Source: G963667855 sp963667855
GTDB lineage: Bacteria; Planctomycetota; Phycisphaerae; UBA1845
Direction of reading: 5' to 3'
NCBI GenBank assembly: GCA_963667855.2
Contig: CAXXKI010000016.1
Span: 1-64,000, forward strand
Length of the DNA: 64,000 bases
Position numbers and translations under genes: made by a program. The notes under the pieces are model-generated. The model was not told where the DNA came from, made no database searches, and saw only the letters and a list, made by a program, of their open reading frames with translations. Positions 7,306 through 16,680 of this stretch are shown one piece after another (the stretch's first letter is position 1; each line of letters begins with the position of its first letter).

Positions 7306-7941
7306 CGGCAGGAATAGAGTAAGAATAAGCGGCGTCCTTTCCCTCCACTCTCTCTATACCATAAAACCCCAACCAAACACCGCCTCTCGCTTTGTCGAGC
7401 TGCGAAAACCCCAACTGCTACCATACTCAACCAATGACAAGCTATTCTATACCTATTATTGGCGACAAAATAAGCGACTACATTACATAGAATCGACCTA
7501 CATTCCTTCGCTTGGCGTCGTAAGTGCTACATATATAGGTTTTGTGCATAATTTGACAAATGAATTCTGTGCAAAGATGACAACTAAAGGGTATGCGTGA
7601 CAACTAAAGGCGAAAGTTGTGAAGTTCTGTGCGTTGCTTGTTGGGTATAACCCAAGAACTTGAGCTTTGATAGCTGTGAAAACCACTATGCGCGATGGTG
7701 AGTAGCTGGGAAAATAACCATAGGTGGGTGTTGCAGGACGTGGACGCCCCTTCACTGCTAAAAAATTTTATTTTATAATACGGGATTATAGCGATAATGC
7801 TTCGCATCATAATTTAATCGAAGATATTTATTGGTGGGGGTTAAAAAAGTGGGCAATCGTTGGTGACTCGCGATTGCCCTGAAGCATTCCATGTGTAAGA
7901 ATAATGTCATTATATTATTCGCAGTTTTTGGCAAATGTCCT
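7306..7941. other. Long stretch without a supportable gene
   Basis: About 630 bases lie between the rightward accessory block and the leftward structural module. Frames on either strand have odd composition and no ribosome binding sites. The 13-mer TGACAACTAAAGG occurs at 7578 and 7598, and a TTGGGT/ACCCAA hairpin lies near 7649. It may hold the 3' end of the structural transcript or a small RNA. Confidence 0.35.
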
Positions 7942-9342
7942 TTAAGAAAATGGGAAATCCGTAAAACCATCAACTGCTAATCCGTTATCGCCAATAACGT
8001 CGGCGGGTGGTGGTGAATAATCACAACCTGCGGGGTGAGGGTCAGCGCCTGGTACATTGGTAGTTGTGGCAACTACGGTATTACCAATGCTATTGGCAGA
8101 TGTCGCAGAAAATCTCCCCGCGCCTGAATACCAATGCCAATTGGTATGATCTAAAGCGCCAGCTTGTAATGGTTTGTCAAACGTGACTGTTATACTAAGG
8201 TTATCCCAGCTTTTGGTAGCAGATACGGGTATAGGCGCTGTTTCCACAGGTGCAGGTGGTGCAGCGCTTGGGTTTAGGTCATTACTTGAATTTGCACCGC
8301 TGCCCGAAGCATCGGCGATGAACTCTTCAATCAAAGCGTTTTCCAGCGGAAATGTAGCGTATGGTTTATCGCTTTCATACTCGTAAGTAATCGCCCAGGG
8401 ATTGAAATAATAAGGATTTCCATTATCGCGGCAATGGATTCCCACAAGATCCGCAGAGTAGTGACTGAGATTATCACCGAAATCAAGGGTTCTAATGTTT
8501 TCGATGCTATGGAGAACGCCTTGCCTCTTAACGACGTAAACGGTTCTTTTGTATTGCGCCTTGTCGGTCTCGCTCTCAGGTTGAAACGGCGCCCACTCTC
8601 GGAGTAACTCGAATTCAGCAGGAATTATTAACGTTGCGGATATGCTGTAGGTCAGAGGCGCTTTGTTGGATGTCAGGTTAGTTGTCGTAATTTCGATATT
8701 TTCAGATGTAAATTGAGCAACTATGGTTTCGGGAACCATCGTATACCCACAAGTCGGGTTTGCTCCGTCAAGGCGCGATTCAAGATCGCATACATTAGAG
8801 CGTATCGTTTCGAATTCCCCCGCGAATTTCCCAGTTTTCTCGATTTTAAATCTGCGCCCTGGTCGCAGAGTTGCCGTTGATTCGTCAAAAGGTATAGGAT
8901 CGAAGCGATATAACCTGAGAGTATCACCTTTACTTTCGATCACAGAGGTCGATATATGAGTTGGATTGCCTGTGCGGGCAGGGTATTGCGCCTGGCGCTC
9001 TGTATTTGCGCCTACGGTCTCCCATTCGATAACTAACTTTTCACCTGAAGAAAGTAGTAAATCGGCAGTATGTGACCGAGAAACGGCATCAAGGGGCATT
9101 GATACCGTTAAAACAACCGTATCGCTGATTGTATCAGGTGGCAGGACGATTAAACGAGGTTCTACGGCCAGGGGAGATTCAGGTATTAGTTCGATGGATG
9201 CTACTGAAGCGCCAGGATTAGAAACGCGAATTACTTCGGATTTTGTTTCACCTGCTTTGACGTATCCAAAATCGAGGGAAGTAATAGCGGACGCTTCGCC
9301 AGGGGAAGATGACAGGTCATCCGACGGGACGAAACTTAACAT
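7942..9342 (-). CDS. Phage-module protein with Ig-like beta domains
   Basis: The ATG at 9342 follows GAGGAG and gives 466 residues. The N-terminal 110 residues read like a beta-sandwich of ASPM/Ig type (LDFGYVKAGETKSEVIRVSNPG, then LPPDT). The rest is Thr/Ser-rich and ends with a second Ig-like stretch (LSITVTFDKPLQAG). This fits a virion surface, neck or fibre protein at the distal end of the structural operon, although no specific family is recognised. It overlaps the end of the preceding gene by 7 bases. Confidence 0.5.
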   Translation of the reverse strand: MLSFVPSDDLSSSPGEASAITSLDFGYVKAGETKSEVIRVSNPGASVASIELIPESPLAVEPRLIVLPPDTISDTVVLTVSMPLDAVSRSHTADLLLSSGEKLVIEWETVGANTERQAQYPARTGNPTHISTSVIESKGDTLRLYRFDPIPFDESTATLRPGRRFKIEKTGKFAGEFETIRSNVCDLESRLDGANPTCGYTMVPETIVAQFTSENIEITTTNLTSNKAPLTYSISATLIIPAEFELLREWAPFQPESETDKAQYKRTVYVVKRQGVLHSIENIRTLDFGDNLSHYSADLVGIHCRDNGNPYYFNPWAITYEYESDKPYATFPLENALIEEFIADASGSGANSSNDLNPSAAPPAPVETAPIPVSATKSWDNLSITVTFDKPLQAGALDHTNWHWYSGAGRFSATSANSIGNTVVATTTNVPGADPHPAGCDYSPPPADVIGDNGLAVDGFTDFPFS

Positions 9343-9596
9343 TGCCACTCCTCGGCAGTTACAAGCATATCACAAGCATCGATTGCATTATTTGCCCTTG
9401 ATTGAATATCGAACAATACCTGTTTGATATCCCAAGAATCAGCGTGAGGAATACAATCTTCAACGCTGTAATAAAAACTTTCAAGCTCGTTTCTTATATA
9501 AATTAGTCCTATTGGATTATCCTTATTTCGTTCAATGATTTTGTTTGTATATTCAAATGTCTTGTACCAATTCTGAATATCTTGTTTTGTTGTCAT
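9336..9596 (-). CDS. Small hypothetical protein of the structural module
   Basis: The start at 9596 follows AAAAGG and yields MTTKQDIQNWYKTFEYTNK onward, 86 mostly helical residues. A longer frame to 9689 reads into unlikely sequence and is not used. It overlaps the next gene by 7 bases. It may be a helical chaperone or connector accessory, but nothing in it identifies a family. Confidence 0.5.
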   Translation of the reverse strand: MTTKQDIQNWYKTFEYTNKIIERNKDNPIGLIYIRNELESFYYSVEDCIPHADSWDIKQVLFDIQSRANNAIDACDMLVTAEEWQC

Positions 9597-9701
9597 AGTT
9601 TTAACCTTTTCTGAGAAAATAGCGGGAGTTGCTCTCGGCGGCGAAAACCGCATTACACAAATTGACCAGTTGCAGAAAATGGCGAGCAACCCCCTTTAAG
9701 T

Positions 9702-10196
9702 TTAGTATGCCGACAATGCGGGATATGTTTTTGTTAAATCTATAGTTCCGATTTCGGCGACGTATTTTTGTGAATCAGCTTCAAGCAGTCGTAATCCGTA
9801 TTGTCTCAATTTCGTAGTCATCAGATTTATTAGCTGAGCTTGCTTTTCATAAGGTGAAGGAGTATCCGCGCCACTCATTACTTCACCTACCGATTGTATG
9901 TTGCTTTCAGGAAATAAAATCGTCATGCGTGCAGCATAATTAGGATATAACCTAGCAGTTGCCAAGTAGCGTTCCGCTTCTTTTAATTCATCTTTTCGGT
10001 CTTCGTCAAATTCGTCATTGTTCATTTGCCGCGTTTTTCGGTAGATTTCTCGTCTTGCCTCGGCAAGCGCAGTTGTAAATTGGGAGTAGTCAAAGCTGCC
10101 CTTCAATACAGATTCTTGGTCATCGTGGGTGCCATATCTGAAGCCACTCCATAAGACCAAATCAGCAACGCTATTAAACGGGTTTGGTAATGACAT
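9702..10196 (-). CDS. Phage connector-like hypothetical protein
   Basis: The 164-residue product starts MSLPNPFNSVADLVLWSGFR and has long helices (residues 35-90). It follows the 111-residue gene with a TAATG stop-start overlap. Gene order after the capsid gene matches head-tail connectors of tailed phages, but no motif proves it. Confidence 0.45.
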   Translation of the reverse strand: MSLPNPFNSVADLVLWSGFRYGTHDDQESVLKGSFDYSQFTTALAEARREIYRKTRQMNNDEFDEDRKDELKEAERYLATARLYPNYAARMTILFPESNIQSVGEVMSGADTPSPYEKQAQLINLMTTKLRQYGLRLLEADSQKYVAEIGTIDLTKTYPALSAY

Positions 10197-10531
10197 TATG
10201 TTAAATCCCCCGAATGATTGTTAATCCAGTCTATACGGGTAGTATGATTCAACGTTAAATCGTGCCACCGTTTGGTATTTGCAGTTTCGGTTGTTGTTTG
10301 ACACATTTCCAAGTAATCGAAATTTCGATATACATCTTCATAATTCCCGCGATTTTTCAGTTCCGTTAATGCAATTGAAGCAGGAAGGTTGATAACGTAG
10401 CGGTCAGGTTGAGTTTCGTGACCACTACGTTCCCAAGTTTCAGTTGACGAGTTCCATTTTACCATCTTGAAGGTTCCCCCTTTAATAAACGTAGATGCTA
10501 TGACGCTGTTTTCTCTCCCATTGATTTCCAT
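10196..10531 (-). CDS. Small phage structural hypothetical protein
   Basis: The 111-residue product begins MEINGRENSVIASTFIKGG and looks beta-rich in its first half. It overlaps both neighbours by a single base in TAATG junctions, a sign of translational coupling with the capsid gene upstream. Position suggests a head completion or decoration role. Confidence 0.45.
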   Translation of the reverse strand: MEINGRENSVIASTFIKGGTFKMVKWNSSTETWERSGHETQPDRYVINLPASIALTELKNRGNYEDVYRNFDYLEMCQTTTETANTKRWHDLTLNHTTRIDWINNHSGDLT

Positions 10532-11658
10532 TACGTTAATATTGCTCCGTATTCGTTTTCAGGCAATGGTTTACGGATTCTCATCAAGTTCGTATGTCGA
10601 AAAACGGAATATTCGTAGCGTTCCCACAGGTTCATACAGTCTTTCTGTCCGTCAAAAACTCTCCATACCTCGGTAGATAATGGTTCTCGCGTATGCCTCA
10701 TAATAGTTGGACCATTACCAGTGCCGATTAAGAAAACATCGTTGGTGCGAGTAAACGTTGCATTTTTCCTTGTTATGTCGTTGGTGAAGTATCCGAAGAG
10801 AGCATCGGGGACAACCACGAAAACCAGGTTATAGACGTTTGGTAAACTTCCTGTTTTGAAGAAAGTCTCACTTCCACCCCAAAATGCCGCATTATTGACA
10901 CCCAAGGTATCGCCAAGTTCTGCTTCCGTGGAAGCATTCAGAAGGCAAACAGTTGGTCGAACAGCATCTCTTTCACGCCGAAGCATTTTGCTTCTTGCGT
11001 TTTTGATATCTGTCCAGTTTGCATATGTTGATGTTTCTGTTGGTGAGTAAGCGTTGTCGAACTGTTCAAACCATCTAACATTGTGCAATTCTCCGTTTTT
11101 TAACGTTGCCCGAATATCAAACGCGTTGCTTGTCCCGTTATGAAATTCGTGCATGAAGTGTTTCCACTCACGAGCTTTGAACTCGTTTGTGGTTAACTCA
11201 GCGTTTAATTGCATAACGCTCAAGGGCAAGTCCATTGCTCTTTCGCGGGTCTCGGAAATCTTAGCGCCAGGTTTTCGCCATTTAATAGTGGAGGTCGCCC
11301 CTTCGATATATGTTTCTTTAAAGGATTGTCCTTCGTTGTAATCTTCGATTGGTTCGGATTCCCAGACAAATCGTTTTGTTACCGATTCACGGGATTCGCT
11401 TACGGGCGTAATCAATCCAGATGGTAGCTCTTCAACCAGTCCATACCGAGATACGGTTGAAAGTAGAGCTGGTGGGACAAATGCTTGCCAATCATTGGCG
11501 GTCGAAAAGAATTCTTTTAATGGTTTATGCTTATTCTGCTTTACCATACTTGCGAATTCGTCAACATCTTCTTTGGTCTGTAAATGCTGTTGTAAATCTC
11601 GTAAAGAATATTGTGAATTTGATTGTGCGTGTGTTTTTATGCGTTCTTTCCAGTTCAT
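10531..11658 (-). CDS. Probable major capsid protein
   Basis: The 375-residue protein follows the decoration-like gene with a good GGAGAG site. The helical first 60 residues resemble a delta domain or scaffold. The end of the protein (PNVYNLVFVVVPDALFG, DVFLIGTGNGP, YEYSVFRHTNLMRIR) resembles the P-domain end of HK97-fold capsid proteins that lie after a protease and decoration protein. Order portal-protease-decoration-capsid supports this strongly. Sequence similarity alone would not. Confidence 0.6.
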   Translation of the reverse strand: MNWKERIKTHAQSNSQYSLRDLQQHLQTKEDVDEFASMVKQNKHKPLKEFFSTANDWQAFVPPALLSTVSRYGLVEELPSGLITPVSESRESVTKRFVWESEPIEDYNEGQSFKETYIEGATSTIKWRKPGAKISETRERAMDLPLSVMQLNAELTTNEFKAREWKHFMHEFHNGTSNAFDIRATLKNGELHNVRWFEQFDNAYSPTETSTYANWTDIKNARSKMLRRERDAVRPTVCLLNASTEAELGDTLGVNNAAFWGGSETFFKTGSLPNVYNLVFVVVPDALFGYFTNDITRKNATFTRTNDVFLIGTGNGPTIMRHTREPLSTEVWRVFDGQKDCMNLWERYEYSVFRHTNLMRIRKPLPENEYGAILT

Positions 11659-11667
11659 TGTCTCTCC

Positions 11668-12165
11668 TTATGATGCTGGTGAATATTTTGCGGGCAGATC
11701 GATAAATACTTCTCCCATAACAGGAGCATCGGACGTACCGTTTACGTCTTCATTAGCGACACCTATAAGATAGGCGTTTTCGGTAGAATAACGGCGGACA
11801 GCGTAACCGTTATTGTTCAGCGTCAATTCATCCCCTTTACTTACTATCCCTGCAATTGGAATATCTGCGGTTCCAGGGCCGCCAGTAAACGCCATTACAG
11901 GTTCACCCTCTTGGACGCTGCCTGTTAAGGTCGCTATTTCTGTTGCCGTCAATCGATTCTGTCCAGATTTCAGGACACAGTGAGTTGCGGCAGTGGTTTG
12001 ATTTGCAGTCGCATACTTGCCGTCAACATCGGATATATGCACGAATTGACCGTCTGCTAGTTCTTCACCTGCTTCAACAAGGTTCGGTATCTGCTCGAAT
12101 TTTGAACCTTGTCGGATTCTCACTTCGTTTGTAAGGTTTTTAAATGTACTATCTGTAATTGCCAT
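11668..12165 (-). CDS. Probable head decoration protein (DUF2190-like)
   Basis: The 165-residue protein contains IPNLVEAGEELADGQFVHISDVDG and later Gly-rich beta segments, a layout seen in capsid decoration or stabilisation proteins. An AAAGGATAAAATT leader precedes the ATG. It lies between protease and capsid genes, the standard place for such a protein. Confidence 0.55.
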   Translation of the reverse strand: MAITDSTFKNLTNEVRIRQGSKFEQIPNLVEAGEELADGQFVHISDVDGKYATANQTTAATHCVLKSGQNRLTATEIATLTGSVQEGEPVMAFTGGPGTADIPIAGIVSKGDELTLNNNGYAVRRYSTENAYLIGVANEDVNGTSDAPVMGEVFIDLPAKYSPAS

Positions 12166-12169
12166 AATT

Positions 12170-13108
12170 TTATCCTTTCACAGCGTTTGATATTGTTTCT
12201 AAGCTTATTTCGCCATCATCTGAAACTTTCGTTTCAGCTGGTGGAGTTTCACAAACTTGTTTACCTGTTGGCATAACTTCGTGAAATCGTTCTTTTTCAA
12301 TCCTTCCGAGGGTTATCATTTCTTTGACCGTTAGTTTCTCGGCAAGAGTAATAACATCATCCGATTGAGCTTCGAGGTTTGACATCGTATACCACTTTGT
12401 AAACTCGTCTTGCGCCCAAACCCGAAACTCTCTACCATCTTCGGCGTCACGTTGCAGGGTTTTAAGGTTGTCTTCTATCTCTTGCGGAGTTTCCCCGATT
12501 ACGGTAAATGCCTTCATCCACTTGGTTTGGTCTTCGGAGGAAACGAGTCCAGCGCCTTCAACGCCAGGACGACCGACAAAACTGATATGATCAGGCAGGA
12601 ATTCCAAGTCACGAGCGTGTGCATCTTTTCCGATGATATGCCCTTGTGGGCATTCCATCCTGCTATTACCGATTAAATCCGCACCGCATTCACTACAAAC
12701 GGATTTTACGATTTCATACGCACAGCTCATTTCCGAATGTATTCGGTTTTCTATCCGCTTGTAAATATCGCGGTGGTCGTCGGTGAAAACGCCGAAACCC
12801 TTGCCGTAAGTAACCGTCTCGCCGTCCCTATCCTCAGTCCAGGCATCGTAGATTCTGCCGATTTGGTTGCTGCTGCTGCTTTCGTGGTCACGGAAAAGTA
12901 TTGCTTTTCCGATCCAATCCTGTGCAGCTGCCTTTTGACCTTCGGGAGTTATATCACTATGGTTTCTATTTAAACCGCTTCGGGCAATTACAAAGGTCGG
13001 GAAAGGAAATATTTCGTCTTCGGTTAGATTTTCATTTCCCGCGATTTTTTGAATTGCCTCCAAGTCAATCGGCGACTTACTATGTTGTTTTATCGTTACT
13101 GTTTTCAT
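12170..13108 (-). CDS. Probable prohead protease with zinc ribbon
   Basis: The 312-residue protein has a protease-like core at residues 30-185 (FVIARSGLNRNHSDITPEG, AILFRDHESS, VGRPGVEGAGL). It includes an inserted CSECGAD...MECPQGH ribbon at about 137-155 that could bind zinc. The C-terminal third is helical and charged and may act as scaffold. It follows the portal gene, which is the usual position for the maturation protease. Catalytic residues cannot be assigned with certainty. Confidence 0.6.
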   Translation of the reverse strand: MKTVTIKQHSKSPIDLEAIQKIAGNENLTEDEIFPFPTFVIARSGLNRNHSDITPEGQKAAAQDWIGKAILFRDHESSSSNQIGRIYDAWTEDRDGETVTYGKGFGVFTDDHRDIYKRIENRIHSEMSCAYEIVKSVCSECGADLIGNSRMECPQGHIIGKDAHARDLEFLPDHISFVGRPGVEGAGLVSSEDQTKWMKAFTVIGETPQEIEDNLKTLQRDAEDGREFRVWAQDEFTKWYTMSNLEAQSDDVITLAEKLTVKEMITLGRIEKERFHEVMPTGKQVCETPPAETKVSDDGEISLETISNAVKG

Positions 13109-13235
13109 CCTTATCCTTTCCCTCAGTAATTCGAGAATATTTACGTAATGGTTTATCTGTATCCTGTTGCAACTTCTCCAACATCTTTATTAACCTGTTG
13201 ATAAGTTGCTTATCTGTATTGTCACAAACTGACAT
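13080..13235 (-). CDS. Small overlapping gene between portal and protease
   Basis: An ATG inside the last codons of the portal gene opens a 51-codon frame (MSVCDNTDKQLINRLIKMLE onward) that ends inside the start of the protease gene. GAGAGG stands 12 bases before the ATG. The frame fills a gap of 113 bases that otherwise breaks an unusually compact operon. The product is helical and charged. It may couple translation or be a small scaffold; no family is recognised. Confidence 0.45.
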   Translation of the reverse strand: MSVCDNTDKQLINRLIKMLEKLQQDTDKPLRKYSRITEGKDKDENSNDKTT

Positions 13236-14676
13236 TTTTGGTCGCCCTCTCATCTGTAATTTTGGTATTGCTATCTGCTTTGTTTTCGTCTCCCTTTTTC
13301 GCAGGAGAATTGGAAACCTCTTGTCTTGCTTTTACCACTTGCTGTTTCAAAGCGTTAATATCGTCAACAGAAGTTGCCCCGACTCGCTGTACTAACCACT
13401 CGATAGGTCGTATGCCGAATGTTACTTCCCGCAAATCGTTATTGAATCTCAAGTCTCTTGCGGTTTCTTCAATACTTTGCTCAAGCAATCTCGGTTTCTC
13501 GAATCCCATTACAGGTGTAACAGGCAATCGTTCCATCTTCTGAACCATTTGCCAGAATGACTTATTCCAGGCGCTTGCAATAGACCTTTGAATCTCATCA
13601 ATGAGCGTTTGCATTGCGATGATAGATTGTCTTGCATAACTCTCAGCGCCTGCGCTCGATTGAATTGAGACGTGAAGTAGAGCTGGAGGTATTCCAATTG
13701 CCGCCAATATGTTAGAGATAATTAGCTTAATCTCATCACTGAATCGTTTGCCGAATGCCTCCGCCCCGATTATCTTGATTTCCACTCCTGCCGCTGTGTA
13801 TAGGTCGGCGCTGTCCAGGTCTCCCAAATTAGCGAATGCTGCCTTTGTCTTGTCGATTCGGTCCTGAAATTGTTCAGGAGTGAGACCTTCGGCGTTAATT
13901 GCAAAGTGAAAACGGGGTCTGCCTGCCCGAAGCATTACGCGAACTTCCGCGTCCATAATTTGCGCCAGAGATTCGAATTGATCCAAGGCGCTTGAAAACA
14001 ACGATTCGCCGTAATAGTCGAAGGTAGTTAACGGGTCTCTGATTACATCAATCATTTTTGCGGGTGGTATTTGTCGGCGTCCGTCAATTGAAGTAGGTCT
14101 GCCGATCATAAAACCTGGCAGTTGGACGTATGCTTGTATCTGACCTTGTCGATTAGGAATCTTTCGTATCTCGATTGATGGAGGAATAACCACGCGATCC
14201 ATCTTGGTAAAATCTTCGGAAACCCATTCACCGCAAGCGAAACCACTTATCAAGGATTGGCGTATCAGCTGAGCATTTACCGTATGTCCGTCTATCTCCC
14301 TCCAGATTTCGAGCATTCGTTGCACTACTTGTGGATTATCCACAAGGGGGAGCATCCGACTGTTTGCGAAACGGGTAATTATATTAACCGCACCTTGCGC
14401 TAACTCTTGCGAATGATAAATCGAGTCAAATAGGGTTAATTTTTGTCTTCGTTCCAAATTTGCCCAATACGTATTACGGTCAAAGGTGAGCAACCGAGCA
14501 GAGTCAACTGTTTGTTGCCTGCCAGATTCAACAGTAAACGGGGCGGGTTGATTGTTGGATTTGACATAGCGGCGAACGGTGGAAGCGGAACAACCGACCC
14601 TTTCGGCGATTACTCTATAGCTTTGCCCCTTATCGCGTAGGGATTGCATACGTTTTATCTGCTGTCGTTTCACCAC
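13222..14676 (-). CDS. Phage portal protein with an N-terminal HTH extension
   Basis: The 484-residue protein forms the DNA gateway of the capsid. Residues about 70-430 show portal character: ANLERRQKLTLFDSIYHSQ, the GESLFSSALDQFE block, AAIGIPPALLHVS and an amphipathic C-terminal helix region. The first 40 residues are instead a helix-turn-helix of invertase type (VIAERVGCSASTVRRYVKSN), which portals do not normally have. The ATG is followed directly by this HTH and overlaps the TerL stop by 7 bases, so the extension is genuinely in frame. Confidence 0.75.
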   Translation of the reverse strand: MVKRQQIKRMQSLRDKGQSYRVIAERVGCSASTVRRYVKSNNQPAPFTVESGRQQTVDSARLLTFDRNTYWANLERRQKLTLFDSIYHSQELAQGAVNIITRFANSRMLPLVDNPQVVQRMLEIWREIDGHTVNAQLIRQSLISGFACGEWVSEDFTKMDRVVIPPSIEIRKIPNRQGQIQAYVQLPGFMIGRPTSIDGRRQIPPAKMIDVIRDPLTTFDYYGESLFSSALDQFESLAQIMDAEVRVMLRAGRPRFHFAINAEGLTPEQFQDRIDKTKAAFANLGDLDSADLYTAAGVEIKIIGAEAFGKRFSDEIKLIISNILAAIGIPPALLHVSIQSSAGAESYARQSIIAMQTLIDEIQRSIASAWNKSFWQMVQKMERLPVTPVMGFEKPRLLEQSIEETARDLRFNNDLREVTFGIRPIEWLVQRVGATSVDDINALKQQVVKARQEVSNSPAKKGDENKADSNTKITDERATKNVSL

Positions 14677-16148
14677 AAATCCCCCTTACTTCTTGCCCCA
14701 ACGGATACGGCAAAAGGTGTAATAGTCCTGTCACCGATATATCTGTTTAATTGCGTCAAGGCGGCGATAATGTCATAATCTCTGTCCCCGAATTCAAAAC
14801 GACCTGTCTGCCGATTAATAGGTGGAGAAAACCCGAGTAATTGATTAGTGATTCGATGATCGGACCAAACGATGAGACCATCCGATAAAGACCTTTGAAG
14901 GTCTTTCAGGGCGGTTAATTTCGCCTGATATCCCCCAATACGGCATTCCACAACATTAACGCCGAAAGTATTTTTCAACCTTTCGCCTAAATTTCGCTCC
15001 GTCCCAGGGTCAGAATAAAACGTATGAATCGGGCGGGATTTCCGCATATCAAGAATCAGGTCTATAATTTCTTCATATGTCCCAATTTTTTCATGACCAT
15101 CGTTATCATTTACATGATTGTTTGAAAAGCGAACAAGACTACGGCAATCAATGATTTCAAGGCGACTGATTGCTTGATTAAATCGGGCAATAAGCAACAC
15201 CGAAGGGGAACGGTCAAGTCCAGGGTCAAGGGAATAAATCCATACATCCCCTCGACCACCAGGCGTAAGATTTCCGACATAGCAGTTATTTACATCGTTG
15301 GAATCGAAGTACGCACCTTCTGTTTGAGTGAATTTGCCCTCGTATTCCCTTTCGAATTGCCAAAGCCGACCCTTGACTGTTGCCTCTCTGCGTTCTTCAG
15401 CAACAAACTCAGGGTCGATATGTGGGGCATCTTTCCATGAGCAGTCTATTACTAGGTGTTTATCACTACCTTCGTCGTGTCGTTGTTTCCAATCCGTATA
15501 GGTTTGGTGATACCAAGAACCGATTTCACCAGGTGAACCGAGGTAGATAATTCCTCCGCCAGAAATAGACGCAAACGGTTTGATTGCTGCCGTAACCTCT
15601 TCGGGGTAGATGAAGGAATTAACTTCATCGAACGCAATCAATCCCATTTTCTTGCCGTGAATGCCCTTGCCTCTTGCGTGGTCGCCAACAAGTCCAGTCT
15701 TCACTAACTCGACTGTGCTATTCCAATCCTCTTTCCCAACAGTGAAGGTGTTTCCCTTGCGCTTAACGGTCGTAAAGCGGCGCAAATATTCCGATTCGCT
15801 GTAAATCTTAATGACGTAATCGAATATTACCGATGATTGTTCTCCGCTTGGAGCAAATACATAAGCGTTGTAACCCTTCACCGAGAACAATTTCCACGCA
15901 ATGTAAACCGCAACAATCCAACTTTTTCCGAAACGCCTTGCCCAAGGTAATAGGGTTCGTTTGCTTTCGATGTCCGAAGTGAGAAATTTAACCTGCGCCT
16001 TGTGGGGTGTGAAACCGACAACTTTCTCGGAAAAAAGAACAGGGGCAGCTCTCAGCTGTTCGTGAATTTTACGTTCACTGCCATCGAAACTTGCGATTAC
16101 TTCGTCAGGTGAGATTGCTCTCGTTTTTCTCTTTGTCGCTGTCGCCAT
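14670..16148 (-). CDS. terL: Terminase large subunit
   Basis: This is the ATPase-nuclease that packages DNA through the portal. The Walker A-like motif is ARRFGKS, Walker B is GLIAFDEVN, coupling follows in GGGIIYLGSPGE, and the RNase H-like nuclease begins at IYSLDPGLD with later acidic sites near TFYSDPG. The ATG at 16148 (MATATKRKTRAI) gives 492 residues; a TTG at 16205 would add 19 residues but deepen the overlap with the gene upstream. It overlaps the portal gene by 7 bases. Confidence 0.9.
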   Translation of the reverse strand: MATATKRKTRAISPDEVIASFDGSERKIHEQLRAAPVLFSEKVVGFTPHKAQVKFLTSDIESKRTLLPWARRFGKSWIVAVYIAWKLFSVKGYNAYVFAPSGEQSSVIFDYVIKIYSESEYLRRFTTVKRKGNTFTVGKEDWNSTVELVKTGLVGDHARGKGIHGKKMGLIAFDEVNSFIYPEEVTAAIKPFASISGGGIIYLGSPGEIGSWYHQTYTDWKQRHDEGSDKHLVIDCSWKDAPHIDPEFVAEERREATVKGRLWQFEREYEGKFTQTEGAYFDSNDVNNCYVGNLTPGGRGDVWIYSLDPGLDRSPSVLLIARFNQAISRLEIIDCRSLVRFSNNHVNDNDGHEKIGTYEEIIDLILDMRKSRPIHTFYSDPGTERNLGERLKNTFGVNVVECRIGGYQAKLTALKDLQRSLSDGLIVWSDHRITNQLLGFSPPINRQTGRFEFGDRDYDIIAALTQLNRYIGDRTITPFAVSVGARSKGDLW

Positions 16149-16578
16149 TCCTACCAAGGTTTTTCTTATCCACGGCAGAGAAAAAATCCGTAATGTCTCC
16201 GCCAAACTCTACTTTGATATCATTCGCCAACGCTAACTTGAGTAAGTCAGTTTTCCAGCGTTGGATTAGGGGCATGTATTTTTCCCATTCCCGCGTTTGT
16301 CTTTCCAAGTCTTCCGTATGTACGTCTACCTCGTGGTCTGCTACTTTTGCATAGTCTGCCTTCTCTCCATCGAAAAAGTATCTACGGTCTCGGAGTCGTT
16401 GACTATATATATGTAATGCAACCAATTCCTCGACTAACATTTCCTGCAAGAGTGTTGCCTTTGGGGTTTCCTTTTTCCATTGTCTGACCATCTTTCCGAA
16501 GCGCTCTCGCTCTTGTCGGTTAATCAACCAACATTGTTTTGACATACCCCAATTAGATGTAAATTCATATTCTCTCAT
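16105..16578 (-). CDS. Possible terminase small subunit
   Basis: The 157-residue helical protein lies immediately upstream of TerL and overlaps its start. It contains GKMVRQWKKETPKATLLQEMLVEELV onward, a helical layout like small terminases, but no HTH is visible. The missing HTH may be supplied by the portal extension two genes on. GGAG precedes the ATG, which overlaps the preceding stop as ATGA. Confidence 0.45.
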   Translation of the reverse strand: MREYEFTSNWGMSKQCWLINRQERERFGKMVRQWKKETPKATLLQEMLVEELVALHIYSQRLRDRRYFFDGEKADYAKVADHEVDVHTEDLERQTREWEKYMPLIQRWKTDLLKLALANDIKVEFGGDITDFFSAVDKKNLGRNGDSDKEKNESNLT

Positions 16579-16679
16579 TTCTTACTCCATCGCCATACAG
16601 CTTTTGAGAAGTTAGCAAATCCCAAGCCTGCAAAAGCTGAAAATATAAGCAGTGGTAAATACGGCATATATAGGTGCAC
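16575..16679 (-). CDS. Single-pass membrane peptide, 34 aa
   Basis: A GTG at 16679, 8 bases after AGGGGGAG, opens a short frame with one hydrophobic helix (YLPLLIFSAFAGLGFANF) and a basic end (WRWSKK). It overlaps the next gene by ATGA, and its ribosome binding site lies in the end of the preceding gene. Such compact coupling supports a real gene. By size it could be a pinholin-like peptide, but this is a guess. Confidence 0.45.
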   Translation of the reverse strand: MHLYMPYLPLLIFSAFAGLGFANFSKAVWRWSKK

Positions 16680-16680
16680 T

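Noticed and set aside
7289..7600. Rightward 103-codon frame after the small membrane protein
   Set aside because: Unusual composition, no Shine-Dalgarno, and overlap with the preceding gene; likely chance.
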